Assembly: GCA_003149635.1 (NCBI GenBank)
Contig: QCWI01000013.1
Span: 1 to 64,000, forward strand
DNA length: 64,000 nt
Source of the DNA: Fluviicola sp. XM-24bin1
Lineage (GTDB): Bacteria > Bacteroidota > Bacteroidia > Flavobacteriales_D > Crocinitomicaceae
Reading direction: 5' to 3'
Made by a program: the position numbers and the translations under genes. The notes under the pieces were generated by a model. That model was given only the letters and a program-made list of their open reading frames with translations. It was not told the origin of the DNA and did no database searches. This document shows positions 17,216 to 25,312 of the stretch, piece after piece (within the stretch, counting starts at the first letter, position 1; each line of letters opens with the position of its first letter).

Positions 17216-18328
17216 ATGAAAGTAAACTCAAAATACGCTACTAAGGAAGCATTACTAGAACTATACAACAAGCCATTACTCGAATTGGTATTCGAGGCCG
17301 CTACGATTCATCGTCAACATCACAATCCACGTGAGGTGCAGATGTCGTCACTTTTGAGCATCAAAACAGGAGGATGCCCAGAAGATTGTGGTTATTGTCC
17401 ACAGGCAGCACGTTACCATACGGATGTTGATGCGCACAAGTTGATGACGGTTGAATCTGTTGTAGAGCAAGCGAAAAATGCTAAAGCGAATGGATCTTCC
17501 CGTTTGTGTATGGGAGCTGCTTGGCGTGAGGTTCGCGATAACAAAGATTTCGATAATGTGATTGAAATGGTTCAGTCGGTAAACGACTTGGGCATGGAGG
17601 TTTGTTGTACTTTGGGTATGATGAACGAAGATCAAGCGCTTCGTCTGAAGAACGCAGGATTGTTCGCTTACAATCACAACTTGGATACATCACCAGATTA
17701 CTACGATGACGTAATTTCAACACGTGATTACGAAGATCGTTTGAATACAATCGACAATGCACGAAAAGCAGGAATCTCTGTATGTTCCGGTGGGATTATC
17801 GGAATGGGAGAGGCTGTTGAAGATCGTATGGGATTGTTGATGAGCTATATGCAAATGGAAAATCCGCCAGATTCAATTCCAATCAATGCGTTGGTGGCTG
17901 TGGAAGGAACACCATTGGAAGAGCAAAAGCCTATTGAGCAATGGGAAATGATCCGTATGGTTGCGACTACGCGTATTGCATTCCCTCAGTCGGTGGTTCG
18001 ACTTTCTGCTGGACGTACGAAAATGAGCATGGAAGCGCAGGCGATGTGTTTCATGGCAGGTGCAGGATCTATCTTCGCTGGTGATAAGCTTTTGACAACT
18101 CCAAATCCTGAGTTCAACGAGGATAAAGAAATGTTCGAAATTCTTGGATTGATTCCAAAAGAGTCGTTCGCAGACGGAGAGCAGCCAATTTCACTTCCAG
18201 ATCCAATTATTGAAGAGCGCAAGAAAAAGGAGGCTGCCAGAGCGAAGGAATTGGCAGAAGCACGAGCGAAAGTGGAGGCCAACGGAAAAGAAGATTTCAC
18301 GCCAAGAAAAGTAACGGTGGAAAGTTAA
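17216..18328 (+). CDS. bioB: Biotin synthase BioB
   Basis: 370 residues. This is a radical-SAM enzyme with the cluster motif CPEDCGYC (Cys-x3-Cys-x2-Cys) after SLLSIKTGG, and the conserved RLCMGAAWRE, YNHNLDTSP, CSGGIIGMGE and RLSAGR blocks that bind SAM, dethiobiotin and the second cluster. It inserts sulfur into dethiobiotin. A charged Lys/Glu/Ala-rich tail of about 40 residues after PISLPDPI extends beyond the enzyme core. It is directly followed by bioF with no spacer. The other bio genes are not in the window. Confidence 0.96.
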   Translation: MKVNSKYATKEALLELYNKPLLELVFEAATIHRQHHNPREVQMSSLLSIKTGGCPEDCGYCPQAARYHTDVDAHKLMTVESVVEQAKNAKANGSSRLCMGAAWREVRDNKDFDNVIEMVQSVNDLGMEVCCTLGMMNEDQALRLKNAGLFAYNHNLDTSPDYYDDVISTRDYEDRLNTIDNARKAGISVCSGGIIGMGEAVEDRMGLLMSYMQMENPPDSIPINALVAVEGTPLEEQKPIEQWEMIRMVATTRIAFPQSVVRLSAGRTKMSMEAQAMCFMAGAGSIFAGDKLLTTPNPEFNEDKEMFEILGLIPKESFADGEQPISLPDPIIEERKKKEAARAKELAEARAKVEANGKEDFTPRKVTVES

Positions 18329-19399
18329 TTGGACGCCAAGCTACATAAGAAATTGTCGGAAAGACAGGAAAAGGGGACATTACGTTCCCTTTCTTCGTTT
18401 GAAGGCTTTGTGGATTTCTTCTCCAACGACTATCTGGGAGCATCAAAGTTTGGTTCTTTACAGTTGTCAGCTTCGGGGAGCACGGGATCTCGGTTACTAT
18501 CAGGAAATTCAGAAGCGTATGAAAGGCTGGAAAAGCAATTCGCCGATTTCTTTCGATCGAAGGCGGCTTTGCATTTCAACTCTGGTTACGATGCCAATCT
18601 CGGAATCTTTAGTACTATTCCTCAAAAGGGCGATACCATCTTATACGATGAGTTAATTCATGCCAGCGTTCGCGACGGAGTGCGATTGAGTTGGGCAAAA
18701 TCCTTTTCATTTCGACATAATGACTTGAAACATCTGGAAGAACGCTTAAAGAAAACCGAGGGAGCGGTTTATGTGGCCGTAGAAGCATTGTATTCAATGG
18801 ATGGTGATCTTGCACCTTTGGAGGAGATTGCGGCTCTTTGTGAGAGATATGAAGCTTATCTGATCGTTGATGAAGCGCATAGCGGTGGAATCTTTGGTGA
18901 GACAGGGAGAGGCTTGGTGGATCAATTGGGGTTGAACGAATCAGTATTCGTGCGATTGATCACTTTTGGAAAAGCCTATGGATCGCATGGAGCCTTGGTG
19001 CTTTGCGATGATGATACACGTCAGTTTCTCATCAACTTCTGTCGTTCCTTTATTTATTCGACATCGCTTCCGGTTTCTGCGGTGGAGCACAATTATAGAG
19101 TAGCTTCCAATCCAGAATTGGATCAAGGAAGAACGCGTTTACAGATCATGCTGAGAGGATTCTGTGAGCGATTGGGAGAGATGAAAACTATCTCCGATCC
19201 GAATTCGCCCATTCAGATATTAGAGATTGGCGAAGTGGATAAGACGCGCGTCCTTGCCGAAAAATTACAAGCTTCCAAAATTGCAGTGAAACCCATTTAT
19301 TCCCCAACCGTTCCTGACGGGAAAGAGCGCTTGCGGATTTGTCTGCATGCTTACAATACTTCGGAGGAGATTGATCGGTTGATCACCTTGCTAAATTGA
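18329..19399 (+). CDS. bioF: 8-amino-7-oxononanoate synthase (BioF-like)
   Basis: 356 residues. This is a PLP-dependent alpha-oxoamine synthase with FFSNDYLG near the start, HFNSGYDANLG, DELIHASVRDGVRL, VDEAHSGGIFGETGRG and the PLP lysine in ITFGKAYGSHGA. It would condense pimeloyl-thioester with alanine in biotin synthesis. Start: a TTG directly after the bioB stop. No ATG occurs before conserved sequence, so TTG use with coupling to bioB is the best reading. It is somewhat shorter than typical BioF. Placement after bioB supports BioF over KBL. Confidence 0.88.
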   Translation: MDAKLHKKLSERQEKGTLRSLSSFEGFVDFFSNDYLGASKFGSLQLSASGSTGSRLLSGNSEAYERLEKQFADFFRSKAALHFNSGYDANLGIFSTIPQKGDTILYDELIHASVRDGVRLSWAKSFSFRHNDLKHLEERLKKTEGAVYVAVEALYSMDGDLAPLEEIAALCERYEAYLIVDEAHSGGIFGETGRGLVDQLGLNESVFVRLITFGKAYGSHGALVLCDDDTRQFLINFCRSFIYSTSLPVSAVEHNYRVASNPELDQGRTRLQIMLRGFCERLGEMKTISDPNSPIQILEIGEVDKTRVLAEKLQASKIAVKPIYSPTVPDGKERLRICLHAYNTSEEIDRLITLLN

Positions 19400-19404
19400 A
19401 GGCA

Positions 19405-19440
19405 CAAAAAAAGCCGATCCAATGGACCGGCTCTTCTTTT
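19405..19440. terminator. Terminator shared by convergent bioF and the alpha-oxoamine synthase gene
   Basis: Stem AGCCGATCC / GGACCGGCT with a 3-nt loop. On the minus strand the single mismatch becomes a G-U pair and the stem is followed by seven T, so it should stop the minus-strand gene well. The plus-strand T-run is weaker. Confidence 0.75.
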
Positions 19441-19464
19441 ATCTTTTGTCTTTCTTCTGAAAGT

Positions 19465-20736
19465 CTATTTCTTCGTATCTACTTCAACAGTCGCCATTTC
19501 TTCAGACTGGTATTCTCCAGCATCTAATTTAGCTTTCATTTTTGTAAATGTCTCGATTGTGTATTGAACATCCTCCAAGGTGTGAGACGCCGTAGGAATC
19601 AAACGCAACATGATTACATCTTTCGGTACTACTGGATAGATTACAATAGAACAGAAGATGTTGTAGTTCTCACGAAGGTCAAACGTCAAGTTTGTTGCTT
19701 CTGCCAAGTTTCCTTTCAAGAATACTGGCGTTACACAAGAGTTTGTAACTCCGATGTCAAATCCTGCATCAACCAATCCTTTTTGTAAAGTACTTGCGAT
19801 TTTCCAAAGGTTCTCTTTGTGCTCCGGCTGATCGCGCAACAATTCCAAACGCTTACGAGCTCCAACTACCAATGGCATTGGAAGCGACTTTGCGAATACT
19901 TGCGAACGCATGTTGTAACGAAGGAATTCTACGATATGCTCTTCAGCACAAATAAATGCACCGATAGAAGCCATTGATTTCGCGAATGTTCCGAATAGAA
20001 TATCGATTTCATCGTGAACTCCTTGCTCTTCACCAGAACCTTGTCCACGCTCTCCAACAGTACCAAATCCGTGTGCGTCATCAACGAACAAACGGAAGTC
20101 GTATTTACCAGACTTACGGAACTTAACAATCTCTTTCAATTTACCTTGATCACCTGCCATTCCGAATACACCTTCGGTAATCACAAGGATTCCACCTCCA
20201 GTTTGCTCAACGTTTTTGGTAGCACGCTCCATTTGCTTGTCGAAGCTCTCCATATCGTTGTGCTTAAATACGAAACGTTTTCCTGCGTGTAGACGCATCC
20301 CGTCAAGAATACAAGCGTGAGATTCGCTATCGTAAACGATTACGTCGTTACGATCCACAACGCTATCAATAGCAGAAACCATTCCTTGGTAACCGAAGTT
20401 CAAAAGGATGGTATCTTCTTTTTCCATAAACTCAGAGATCTCAGCTTCCAAAGCTTCGTGCTCGCTTGTTTGTCCGGTCATCATTCGTGATCCCATTGGA
20501 TATGCCAATCCCCATTCTTTAGCAGCGTTTGCATCTGCTTCACGAACTTCTGGGTGATTCGCCAATCCAAGGTAGTTGTTCACTGACCATACTAAACACT
20601 CTTTTCCACGGAAAATCATTTTGTTTCCAATCTCACCTTCCAACTTAGGGAACGTAAAGTATCCGTGAACTCCTTTCGAGTACTGTCCTAGTGGACCTCT
20701 GTTCTTCTTGATTTTGTCAAAAATGTCTTGAGCCAT
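19465..20736 (-). CDS. Alpha-oxoamine synthase, serine palmitoyltransferase or cysteate acyltransferase type
   Basis: 423 residues. This is a PLP fold-type I enzyme with WSVNNYLGLANHP, GSRMMTGQTSEHEALE, FNFGYQG-like NFGYQGMVS, YDSESHACILDGMRLH, FVDDAHGFGTVGERG and the PLP lysine in FGTFAKSMASIGAF. It belongs to the group that joins an amino acid to an acyl-CoA with loss of CO2. In Bacteroidota, close types make 3-ketosphinganine (from serine) or the capnine precursor of sulfonolipids (from cysteate). Residues alone do not tell me which. The neighbouring bioF is a distant relative with a separate job. KBL is a less likely alternative. Confidence 0.85.
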   Translation of the reverse strand: MAQDIFDKIKKNRGPLGQYSKGVHGYFTFPKLEGEIGNKMIFRGKECLVWSVNNYLGLANHPEVREADANAAKEWGLAYPMGSRMMTGQTSEHEALEAEISEFMEKEDTILLNFGYQGMVSAIDSVVDRNDVIVYDSESHACILDGMRLHAGKRFVFKHNDMESFDKQMERATKNVEQTGGGILVITEGVFGMAGDQGKLKEIVKFRKSGKYDFRLFVDDAHGFGTVGERGQGSGEEQGVHDEIDILFGTFAKSMASIGAFICAEEHIVEFLRYNMRSQVFAKSLPMPLVVGARKRLELLRDQPEHKENLWKIASTLQKGLVDAGFDIGVTNSCVTPVFLKGNLAEATNLTFDLRENYNIFCSIVIYPVVPKDVIMLRLIPTASHTLEDVQYTIETFTKMKAKLDAGEYQSEEMATVEVDTKK

Positions 20737-20789
20737 AATCTGGTTTTCAATAGTTAGATAAACAAATGTCTATCCCGCTAAATTCGGTA

Positions 20790-20797
20790 CAAAAGTA
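20790..20797 (-). promoter_or_regulatory. -7 box for the alpha-oxoamine synthase gene
   Basis: TACTTTTG on the minus strand fits TAnnTTTG, about 54 nt before the ATG at 20736. A TTG lies 23 nt further upstream, slightly beyond the usual spacing. The rest of the 20737-20986 intergenic stretch shows nothing recognisable. Confidence 0.4.
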
Positions 20798-20986
20798 CGC
20801 TATTTTCCTTTGTCCGGTTTCAATTCGCGGCTTTTTTATCAACAGGGGGATGTCTACTGCTCAGCGCTTAACGCAATCTCGTCCCGCTTCAGAATCATAC
20901 AACTAGCGAGCATAATCCGTTCAGTACAATGGATTTCGAAATACGGCCGTCCGAAGTAAAAGTACTAAGAGGCGATTTCTTCTATC

Positions 20987-22354
20987 TTAAATATTTTTAT
21001 CCAAAAGGTAGAGGAAAGATGCCATTGCCGCACATCCTAGCTCTAATTCGCGCTTGTTTACATTCTCAAAAACATCGCTTGGAGCGTGGTGAAAATCGAA
21101 GTATCGTTGAGAGTCAGGCACAAATCCAAAAAGCGGAATTCCTTCGTAATAATCCTTCAATGGACTGATGTCTACACCTCCATAACCTTGATCGAAAATA
21201 TGAAGATCATAATTCGTAAAGTGTGTCTCGAAGGATGCTAACATTTTCAGATACTCAATCGAACCATCGCATGTGAATCCTCTTGGAGCGAACCCACCAC
21301 GATCGCTCTCTACCGCCGCAATTTGCTTTTCGCCCTTATCCATCACTATTTTCGCGTAGGATTTTCCTCCGAAATTTCCGTTTTCCTCATTCATGAAGAA
21401 GACCAATCGAAGGGTGTGTTTGGGTTTGTATCCAAGTTCTTTCAAGATGCGCAGTGCTTCCAAACAATGAATGACTCCTGCACCGTCATCGTGTGCTCCT
21501 TCTCCTGTGTCCCAGGAATCAAGGTGACCACCAAAAGTGATGATTTCATCAGGATTTTCGGTTCCCGTTAACTCAGCAATGACATTAAAAGATTGAACGT
21601 CCGGATAGCTTTGGCAATCCATTTCTAGAACGAATTCTAAGGATTCTTTGGCGTCTACCATTTGTTGAATCAATTCTGCATCTTGCGTTGAAACCGCTGC
21701 GGCTGGAATTTTTTCAATGCTGTCATTGTAATGCATTGACCCCGTATGAGGATGCGGATCGATTGGTAATCCCAATGATCGAATAATTACCGCCTTTGCT
21801 CCAAGACGAGCACCTTCTACAGCTCCATTGCCTCGAATTGGGTAACAACCTCCGTACGCTCGAAACGTAATAATTTCTTTCTCATCCATCGGCTGGTTGA
21901 TGAAGACAATTTTACCGGACACTTCCTTCAAAGATGCCTCTTGCAAAGCTTTTAAGGATGGGAAGGTTATCAATTCCCCTTCCATAAGTCCGACCGTTCC
22001 TATGGATCCTCCAAGTGCCAAAAGATGTACTTTGATCAGATCTCCGTTTTCACGGCGCACCCATCCAGCTTCCTTCGTGCCGCGCTCCCAGTGTGGAACC
22101 GTGATTTCTTGTTTGTACACTTTATCGAAACCGTAGGATCTCATCTTCGCTTCCGACCATTCAACGGCCATTGCGGCTTCCGCTGATCCTGTAATTCTCG
22201 CTCCGATGTCTTTACAAAGGCTTCTCAAATTTTCATATGAATGGCCGCGAGATAATGCTTCGTCGTAGGCATTGCGGATGAAGGTAGAATCGTCTTGAGC
22301 TAGTGCGATAGGAGTAATTGCTCCGAGAATAAAGAATAACAGTAGAGATCGCAT
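20987..22354 (-). CDS. Secreted M28-family zinc metallopeptidase with PA-like insert
   Basis: 455 residues. A signal peptide (MRSLLLFFILGAITPIALAQ) suggests export to the periplasm. After an N-terminal lid and a protease-associated-type segment (about residues 130-260) comes the M28 domain with the zinc ligands in GGHLDSWDTGEGAHDDGAG, the catalytic FMNEENGNFGG, the Asp of AVESDRGG, and the late His of FHHAPSD. Such enzymes are amino- or carboxypeptidases acting on free peptides. ATG 22354 is chosen because it begins a clean signal peptide; the frame is open further upstream. It stands alone, with an intergenic hairpin repeat upstream. Confidence 0.88.
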   Translation of the reverse strand: MRSLLLFFILGAITPIALAQDDSTFIRNAYDEALSRGHSYENLRSLCKDIGARITGSAEAAMAVEWSEAKMRSYGFDKVYKQEITVPHWERGTKEAGWVRRENGDLIKVHLLALGGSIGTVGLMEGELITFPSLKALQEASLKEVSGKIVFINQPMDEKEIITFRAYGGCYPIRGNGAVEGARLGAKAVIIRSLGLPIDPHPHTGSMHYNDSIEKIPAAAVSTQDAELIQQMVDAKESLEFVLEMDCQSYPDVQSFNVIAELTGTENPDEIITFGGHLDSWDTGEGAHDDGAGVIHCLEALRILKELGYKPKHTLRLVFFMNEENGNFGGKSYAKIVMDKGEKQIAAVESDRGGFAPRGFTCDGSIEYLKMLASFETHFTNYDLHIFDQGYGGVDISPLKDYYEGIPLFGFVPDSQRYFDFHHAPSDVFENVNKRELELGCAAMASFLYLLDKNI

Positions 22355-22496
22355 AAGATTGCTTTTAATAGCGCTAAAATAATGAAAGAAAGGGAGAATG
22401 CTGGTGAGAAGGAGTGGTGAAGGTAAGGTGATTTTGGGCGATTTGGTTAACAATTGGGTAGCATTTGATCCTAATAATTTCGCTGCTGATTTCCAG

Positions 22497-22534
22497 TCGC
22501 CATTTCGCGAATTAGCTGGTTCGCGAAATGGCGA
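22497..22534. repeat. Perfect 15-bp inverted repeat inside a dispersed intergenic element
   Basis: TCGCCATTTCGCGAA and its exact reverse complement are separated by 8 nt (22512-22519). It sits between the M28 peptidase start and the kdsA stop. No T-run follows closely on either strand, so it does not look like a standard terminator. Part of it recurs at 45161-45199. Confidence 0.9.
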
Positions 22535-22542
22535 ACAAGCTT
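22504..22542 (+). repeat. Dispersed 39-bp intergenic repeat, copy 1
   Basis: By hand alignment it matches the reverse complement of 45161-45199 at 36 of 39 positions. Both copies contain two TTCGCGAA palindromes and end in AAGCTT. Confidence 0.85.
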
Positions 22543-22582
22543 TTTAGAAAGGTCTAGGAAACAATGATAAAAATCCGTACCT

Positions 22583-23374
22583 CTATTGATACCCCAGTGC
22601 CTTGCGAATCGCTACAACCTTCGTCAAAATCCCTTCCAACTTGTCCAATTGTAACATCGTATGTGGATCACTCTTTGCCGTCTTTGGGTCTGGATGCACT
22701 TCCATGAACAATCCATCTGCACCAGTAGCAACTGCTGAGAGCGTAATGGTCTCAATCAACTTGGGATCTCCACCTGTCACACCTTCCGTTTTGTTTGGCT
22801 TTTGAACGGCGTGCGTGCAATCCATGATTACGGGAGCGCCTAATTCTTTCATGCGTGAAATGGACGTAGCATCGACGATCAAATCCGAATATCCGAACGT
22901 GGTACCTCGTTCACACAGCCAAACTTTTTCATTTCCAGTTGATTGCACTTTTTCCAATGGGAAGACCATCGCTTCTGGTGACAAAAACTGCCCTTTTTTA
23001 ATATTCACGCCGCATCCTGTTTGTCCGGCTGCAAGCAACAATTCTGTTTGACGACACAAGAAAGCAGGGATTTGAAGATTATCCACGTACTTCGCCACCT
23101 TTTCCGGTTCATGACTTTCGTGCACATCGGTAATTGTCTCTACACCTAATTCCTTTCCTACATTTTGAAGAATGCCAAGAGCTAAGTCATCACCGATTCC
23201 AGTGAATGAATCCAAACGGGAACGATTCGCCTTACGGTAGCTTCCCTTGAAGATATAATTGATCCCCAATCGATCGCAAATCGCTTTGACCTCGTGACCA
23301 ATAATGAATGGCATTTCGTCGTCCTCGATAGCACAAGGCCCTGCAATTAGAGTCAATTTATTAGGATACTTCAT
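22583..23374 (-). CDS. kdsA: 3-deoxy-8-phosphooctulonate synthase KdsA
   Basis: 263 residues. It has the Kdo8P synthase signatures LIAGPCAIE, FKGSYRKANRSR, FLCRQTELLLAA, NIKKGQFLSP, CERGTTFGY, VIMDCTHAVQKPN and FMEVHPDP. It condenses phosphoenolpyruvate with arabinose-5-phosphate to make Kdo-8-phosphate for the LPS inner core. Start at ATG 23374 (MKYPNKLTLIAGPC). The coding region overlaps the end of the kdsD gene by 14 bp, so the two consecutive enzymes of Kdo synthesis are tightly coupled. Confidence 0.95.
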   Translation of the reverse strand: MKYPNKLTLIAGPCAIEDDEMPFIIGHEVKAICDRLGINYIFKGSYRKANRSRLDSFTGIGDDLALGILQNVGKELGVETITDVHESHEPEKVAKYVDNLQIPAFLCRQTELLLAAGQTGCGVNIKKGQFLSPEAMVFPLEKVQSTGNEKVWLCERGTTFGYSDLIVDATSISRMKELGAPVIMDCTHAVQKPNKTEGVTGGDPKLIETITLSAVATGADGLFMEVHPDPKTAKSDPHTMLQLDKLEGILTKVVAIRKALGYQ

Positions 23375-23963
23375 TCTTTGCTTTTTTTCCAAGGTAACCG
23401 CTGTGATGACGTTTCGCGTATTCTTCCTTTGTAAATTCGATGGCTTTCATTGTTTGCACCACGAGAATGTCTCCAACTACCGTCATGACCGTAGTCGAAG
23501 TTGTTGGGGTCAATCCTAGCGGACATACCTCTTTTGGCGATCCAGTGCAAATGTTGATGTCGCAATATTCGCTTAATTCACCATCCGGATTTCCTGTCAG
23601 ACCAATGATCGGCATGCCTTCGTACAAACGTTGAGACAAATGCACCAAGTCCAAGATTTCGTTCGTCTTTCCTGAGTTAGAAATCAAGAAGAGTACATCG
23701 TCTTTTTGGAGCATTCCCAAATCTCCGTGCTGCGCCTCACTCGGATGCAAGAAAATTGCCGGAGTTCCAGTAGATGAAAGTGTCGTGGCAATGTTAATTC
23801 CGATTTGTCCGGCTTTACCCATTCCACTAATGACCACTTTCCCGCCTTCTTGATGTACTTGCTGTAAAATGCAATCCACTGCCGCTTCGATGCTACCATC
23901 CAACGGGATGTTTCGTATCGCTTCGATTTCTGCTTCAATGATTTGCTGCATTTCTTCTTTCAT
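23361..23963 (-). CDS. kdsD: D-arabinose-5-phosphate isomerase (KdsD type, SIS domain only)
   Basis: 200 residues. A sugar-isomerase fold has KVVISGMGKAGQIG, ATTLSSTGTPAIFLHPSEAQHGDLGM and ISNSGKTNEI, as in KdsD/KpsF. The C-terminal tandem CBS domains of the Escherichia coli enzyme are absent, so the protein is about 60% of that length. It makes arabinose-5-phosphate, the substrate of the overlapping downstream kdsA. That context supports the isomerase role over other SIS enzymes. Confidence 0.88.
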   Translation of the reverse strand: MKEEMQQIIEAEIEAIRNIPLDGSIEAAVDCILQQVHQEGGKVVISGMGKAGQIGINIATTLSSTGTPAIFLHPSEAQHGDLGMLQKDDVLFLISNSGKTNEILDLVHLSQRLYEGMPIIGLTGNPDGELSEYCDINICTGSPKEVCPLGLTPTTSTTVMTVVGDILVVQTMKAIEFTKEEYAKRHHSGYLGKKAKNEVS

Positions 23964-24039
23964 ACGCGTGCTTTTCCAACGCCGAAATTATCCAAAATAG
24001 ACCAGTTGACCGAAATTTAGGGAGGTTTAATTTGGAAAA

Positions 24040-24126
24040 GGTAGAAAGCGGAAGGCTGAAAGCTGAAAGATTATTCCAACTTAAAGGTTTCTTTCTGCTT
24101 TCGACTTTTGCCTTCCACCTTCTACC
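24040..24126. repeat. Purine-rich imperfect inverted repeat (long hairpin)
   Basis: The left arm (24040-24070, GGTAGAAAGCGGAAGGC...) and right arm (24089-24126, ...GCCTTCCACCTTCTACC) pair imperfectly over about 30 bp. It lies in the divergent region between kdsD and ychF. Similar purine-rich arms occur at 39720-39748 and, more loosely, at 49061-49133. Confidence 0.7.
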
Positions 24127-24158
24127 CACTATGGGCTTCAAAATTGCATCTTTCCGTT

Positions 24159-24166
24159 ATCTTTGC
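24159..24166 (+). promoter_or_regulatory. -7 box for ychF
   Basis: TATCTTTG fits TAnnTTTG, 16 bp before the ATG at 24183. No good -33 element is visible. Confidence 0.4.
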
Positions 24167-24182
24167 TGAAAATTCAAATTAC

Positions 24183-25280
24183 ATGTCTCTGAAATGTGGA
24201 ATTGTTGGTCTTCCGAACGTAGGAAAATCAACGTTATTTAACTGCTTGTCGAATGCAAAGGCGCAATCGGCGAATTATCCATTTTGTACCATTGAGCCGA
24301 ACATTGGGACGATTTCCGTGCCGGATGATCGCTTGGAAAAATTAGAATCTTTGGTATCTCCAGAGAAAGTGGTTCCGACGACCATGGAGATTGTGGATAT
24401 TGCCGGATTGGTGAAAGGTGCCTCAAAAGGTGAGGGACTTGGAAATCAGTTTCTTGCAAACATCCGTGAAACCGACGCAATTATTCACGTTTTGCGTTGT
24501 TTTGATGATGGGAATGTAGTGCATGTTGATGGTTCGGTAGATCCAGTTCGTGACAAGGAAATTATCGATACGGAGCTGCAGTTGAAAGATTTGGAGACGA
24601 TTGAAAAGCGAATTCAATCCTTGAGCAGAATTATCAAATCTGGAGATAAAGACGCGATCAAAGAGCACGATTTAGCGCAGCGTATCCAAGCAGCTTTGGA
24701 GGAAGGGAATTCAGCACGTACGTTGGAAATCGATGATAATGAAGCTCCGATTATGAAGTCGTTCCAATTGATCACTTCGAAACCGGTGATGTACTTGTGT
24801 AATGTCGATGAAGCATCAGTGAAGACAGGAAATGGGCATGTTGATGCAGTAAAAGAGGCGGTGAAAGATGAAGATGCTGAAGTATTGGTGATCGGTGCGG
24901 CTATCGAATCTGACATCATGGAGCTAGAGACATACGAAGAACGTCAAATGTTCTTGGATGAATTGGAATTAGACGAGCCTGGGGTCAACCGATTGATTCG
25001 TTCCGCATACAAACTTTTGAGCTTGGATACATACTTCACGGCAGGAGAGAAAGAAGTACGTGCATGGACGATCAAGAAAGGTATGACAGCCCCACAAGCG
25101 GCAGGTGTTATTCACACCGATTTCGAAAAAGGATTCATCCGTGCGGAGGTAATGACCTATGACGATTTCGTGAACTTTGGTAGCGAGGCTGCTGTCAAGG
25201 ATGCAGGGAAATTCAGAGTAGAAGGAAAAGAGTATGTTGTTTCCGACGGAGATATCATGCATTTCCGCTTTAATGTTTAA
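24183..25280 (+). CDS. ychF: Ribosome-binding ATPase YchF
   Basis: 365 residues, the normal length. The N-terminus has the P-loop GIVGLPNVGKSTLFN, then SANYPFCTIEPNIG, the G3 motif DIAGLVKGASKGEGLGNQFL and the altered G4 segment CNVDE, which gives YchF its ATP rather than GTP preference. The C-terminal TGS-like region contains YKLLSLDTYFTAGEKEVRAWTI, GVIHTDFEKGFIRAEV and a final DGDIMHFRFNV. It is a conserved ribosome-associated P-loop protein linked to oxidative stress. ATG 24183 is the family start. Confidence 0.96.
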   Translation: MSLKCGIVGLPNVGKSTLFNCLSNAKAQSANYPFCTIEPNIGTISVPDDRLEKLESLVSPEKVVPTTMEIVDIAGLVKGASKGEGLGNQFLANIRETDAIIHVLRCFDDGNVVHVDGSVDPVRDKEIIDTELQLKDLETIEKRIQSLSRIIKSGDKDAIKEHDLAQRIQAALEEGNSARTLEIDDNEAPIMKSFQLITSKPVMYLCNVDEASVKTGNGHVDAVKEAVKDEDAEVLVIGAAIESDIMELETYEERQMFLDELELDEPGVNRLIRSAYKLLSLDTYFTAGEKEVRAWTIKKGMTAPQAAGVIHTDFEKGFIRAEVMTYDDFVNFGSEAAVKDAGKFRVEGKEYVVSDGDIMHFRFNV

Positions 25281-25312
25281 TTTTAATTAAGAACTCAAAC
25301 CAAACACATATT

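Noticed and set aside
22497..22534. Terminator for kdsA or the M28 gene
   Set aside because: The stem is perfect, but the T-run is missing on the minus strand and lies about 6-10 nt away on the plus strand, where no gene ends nearby.
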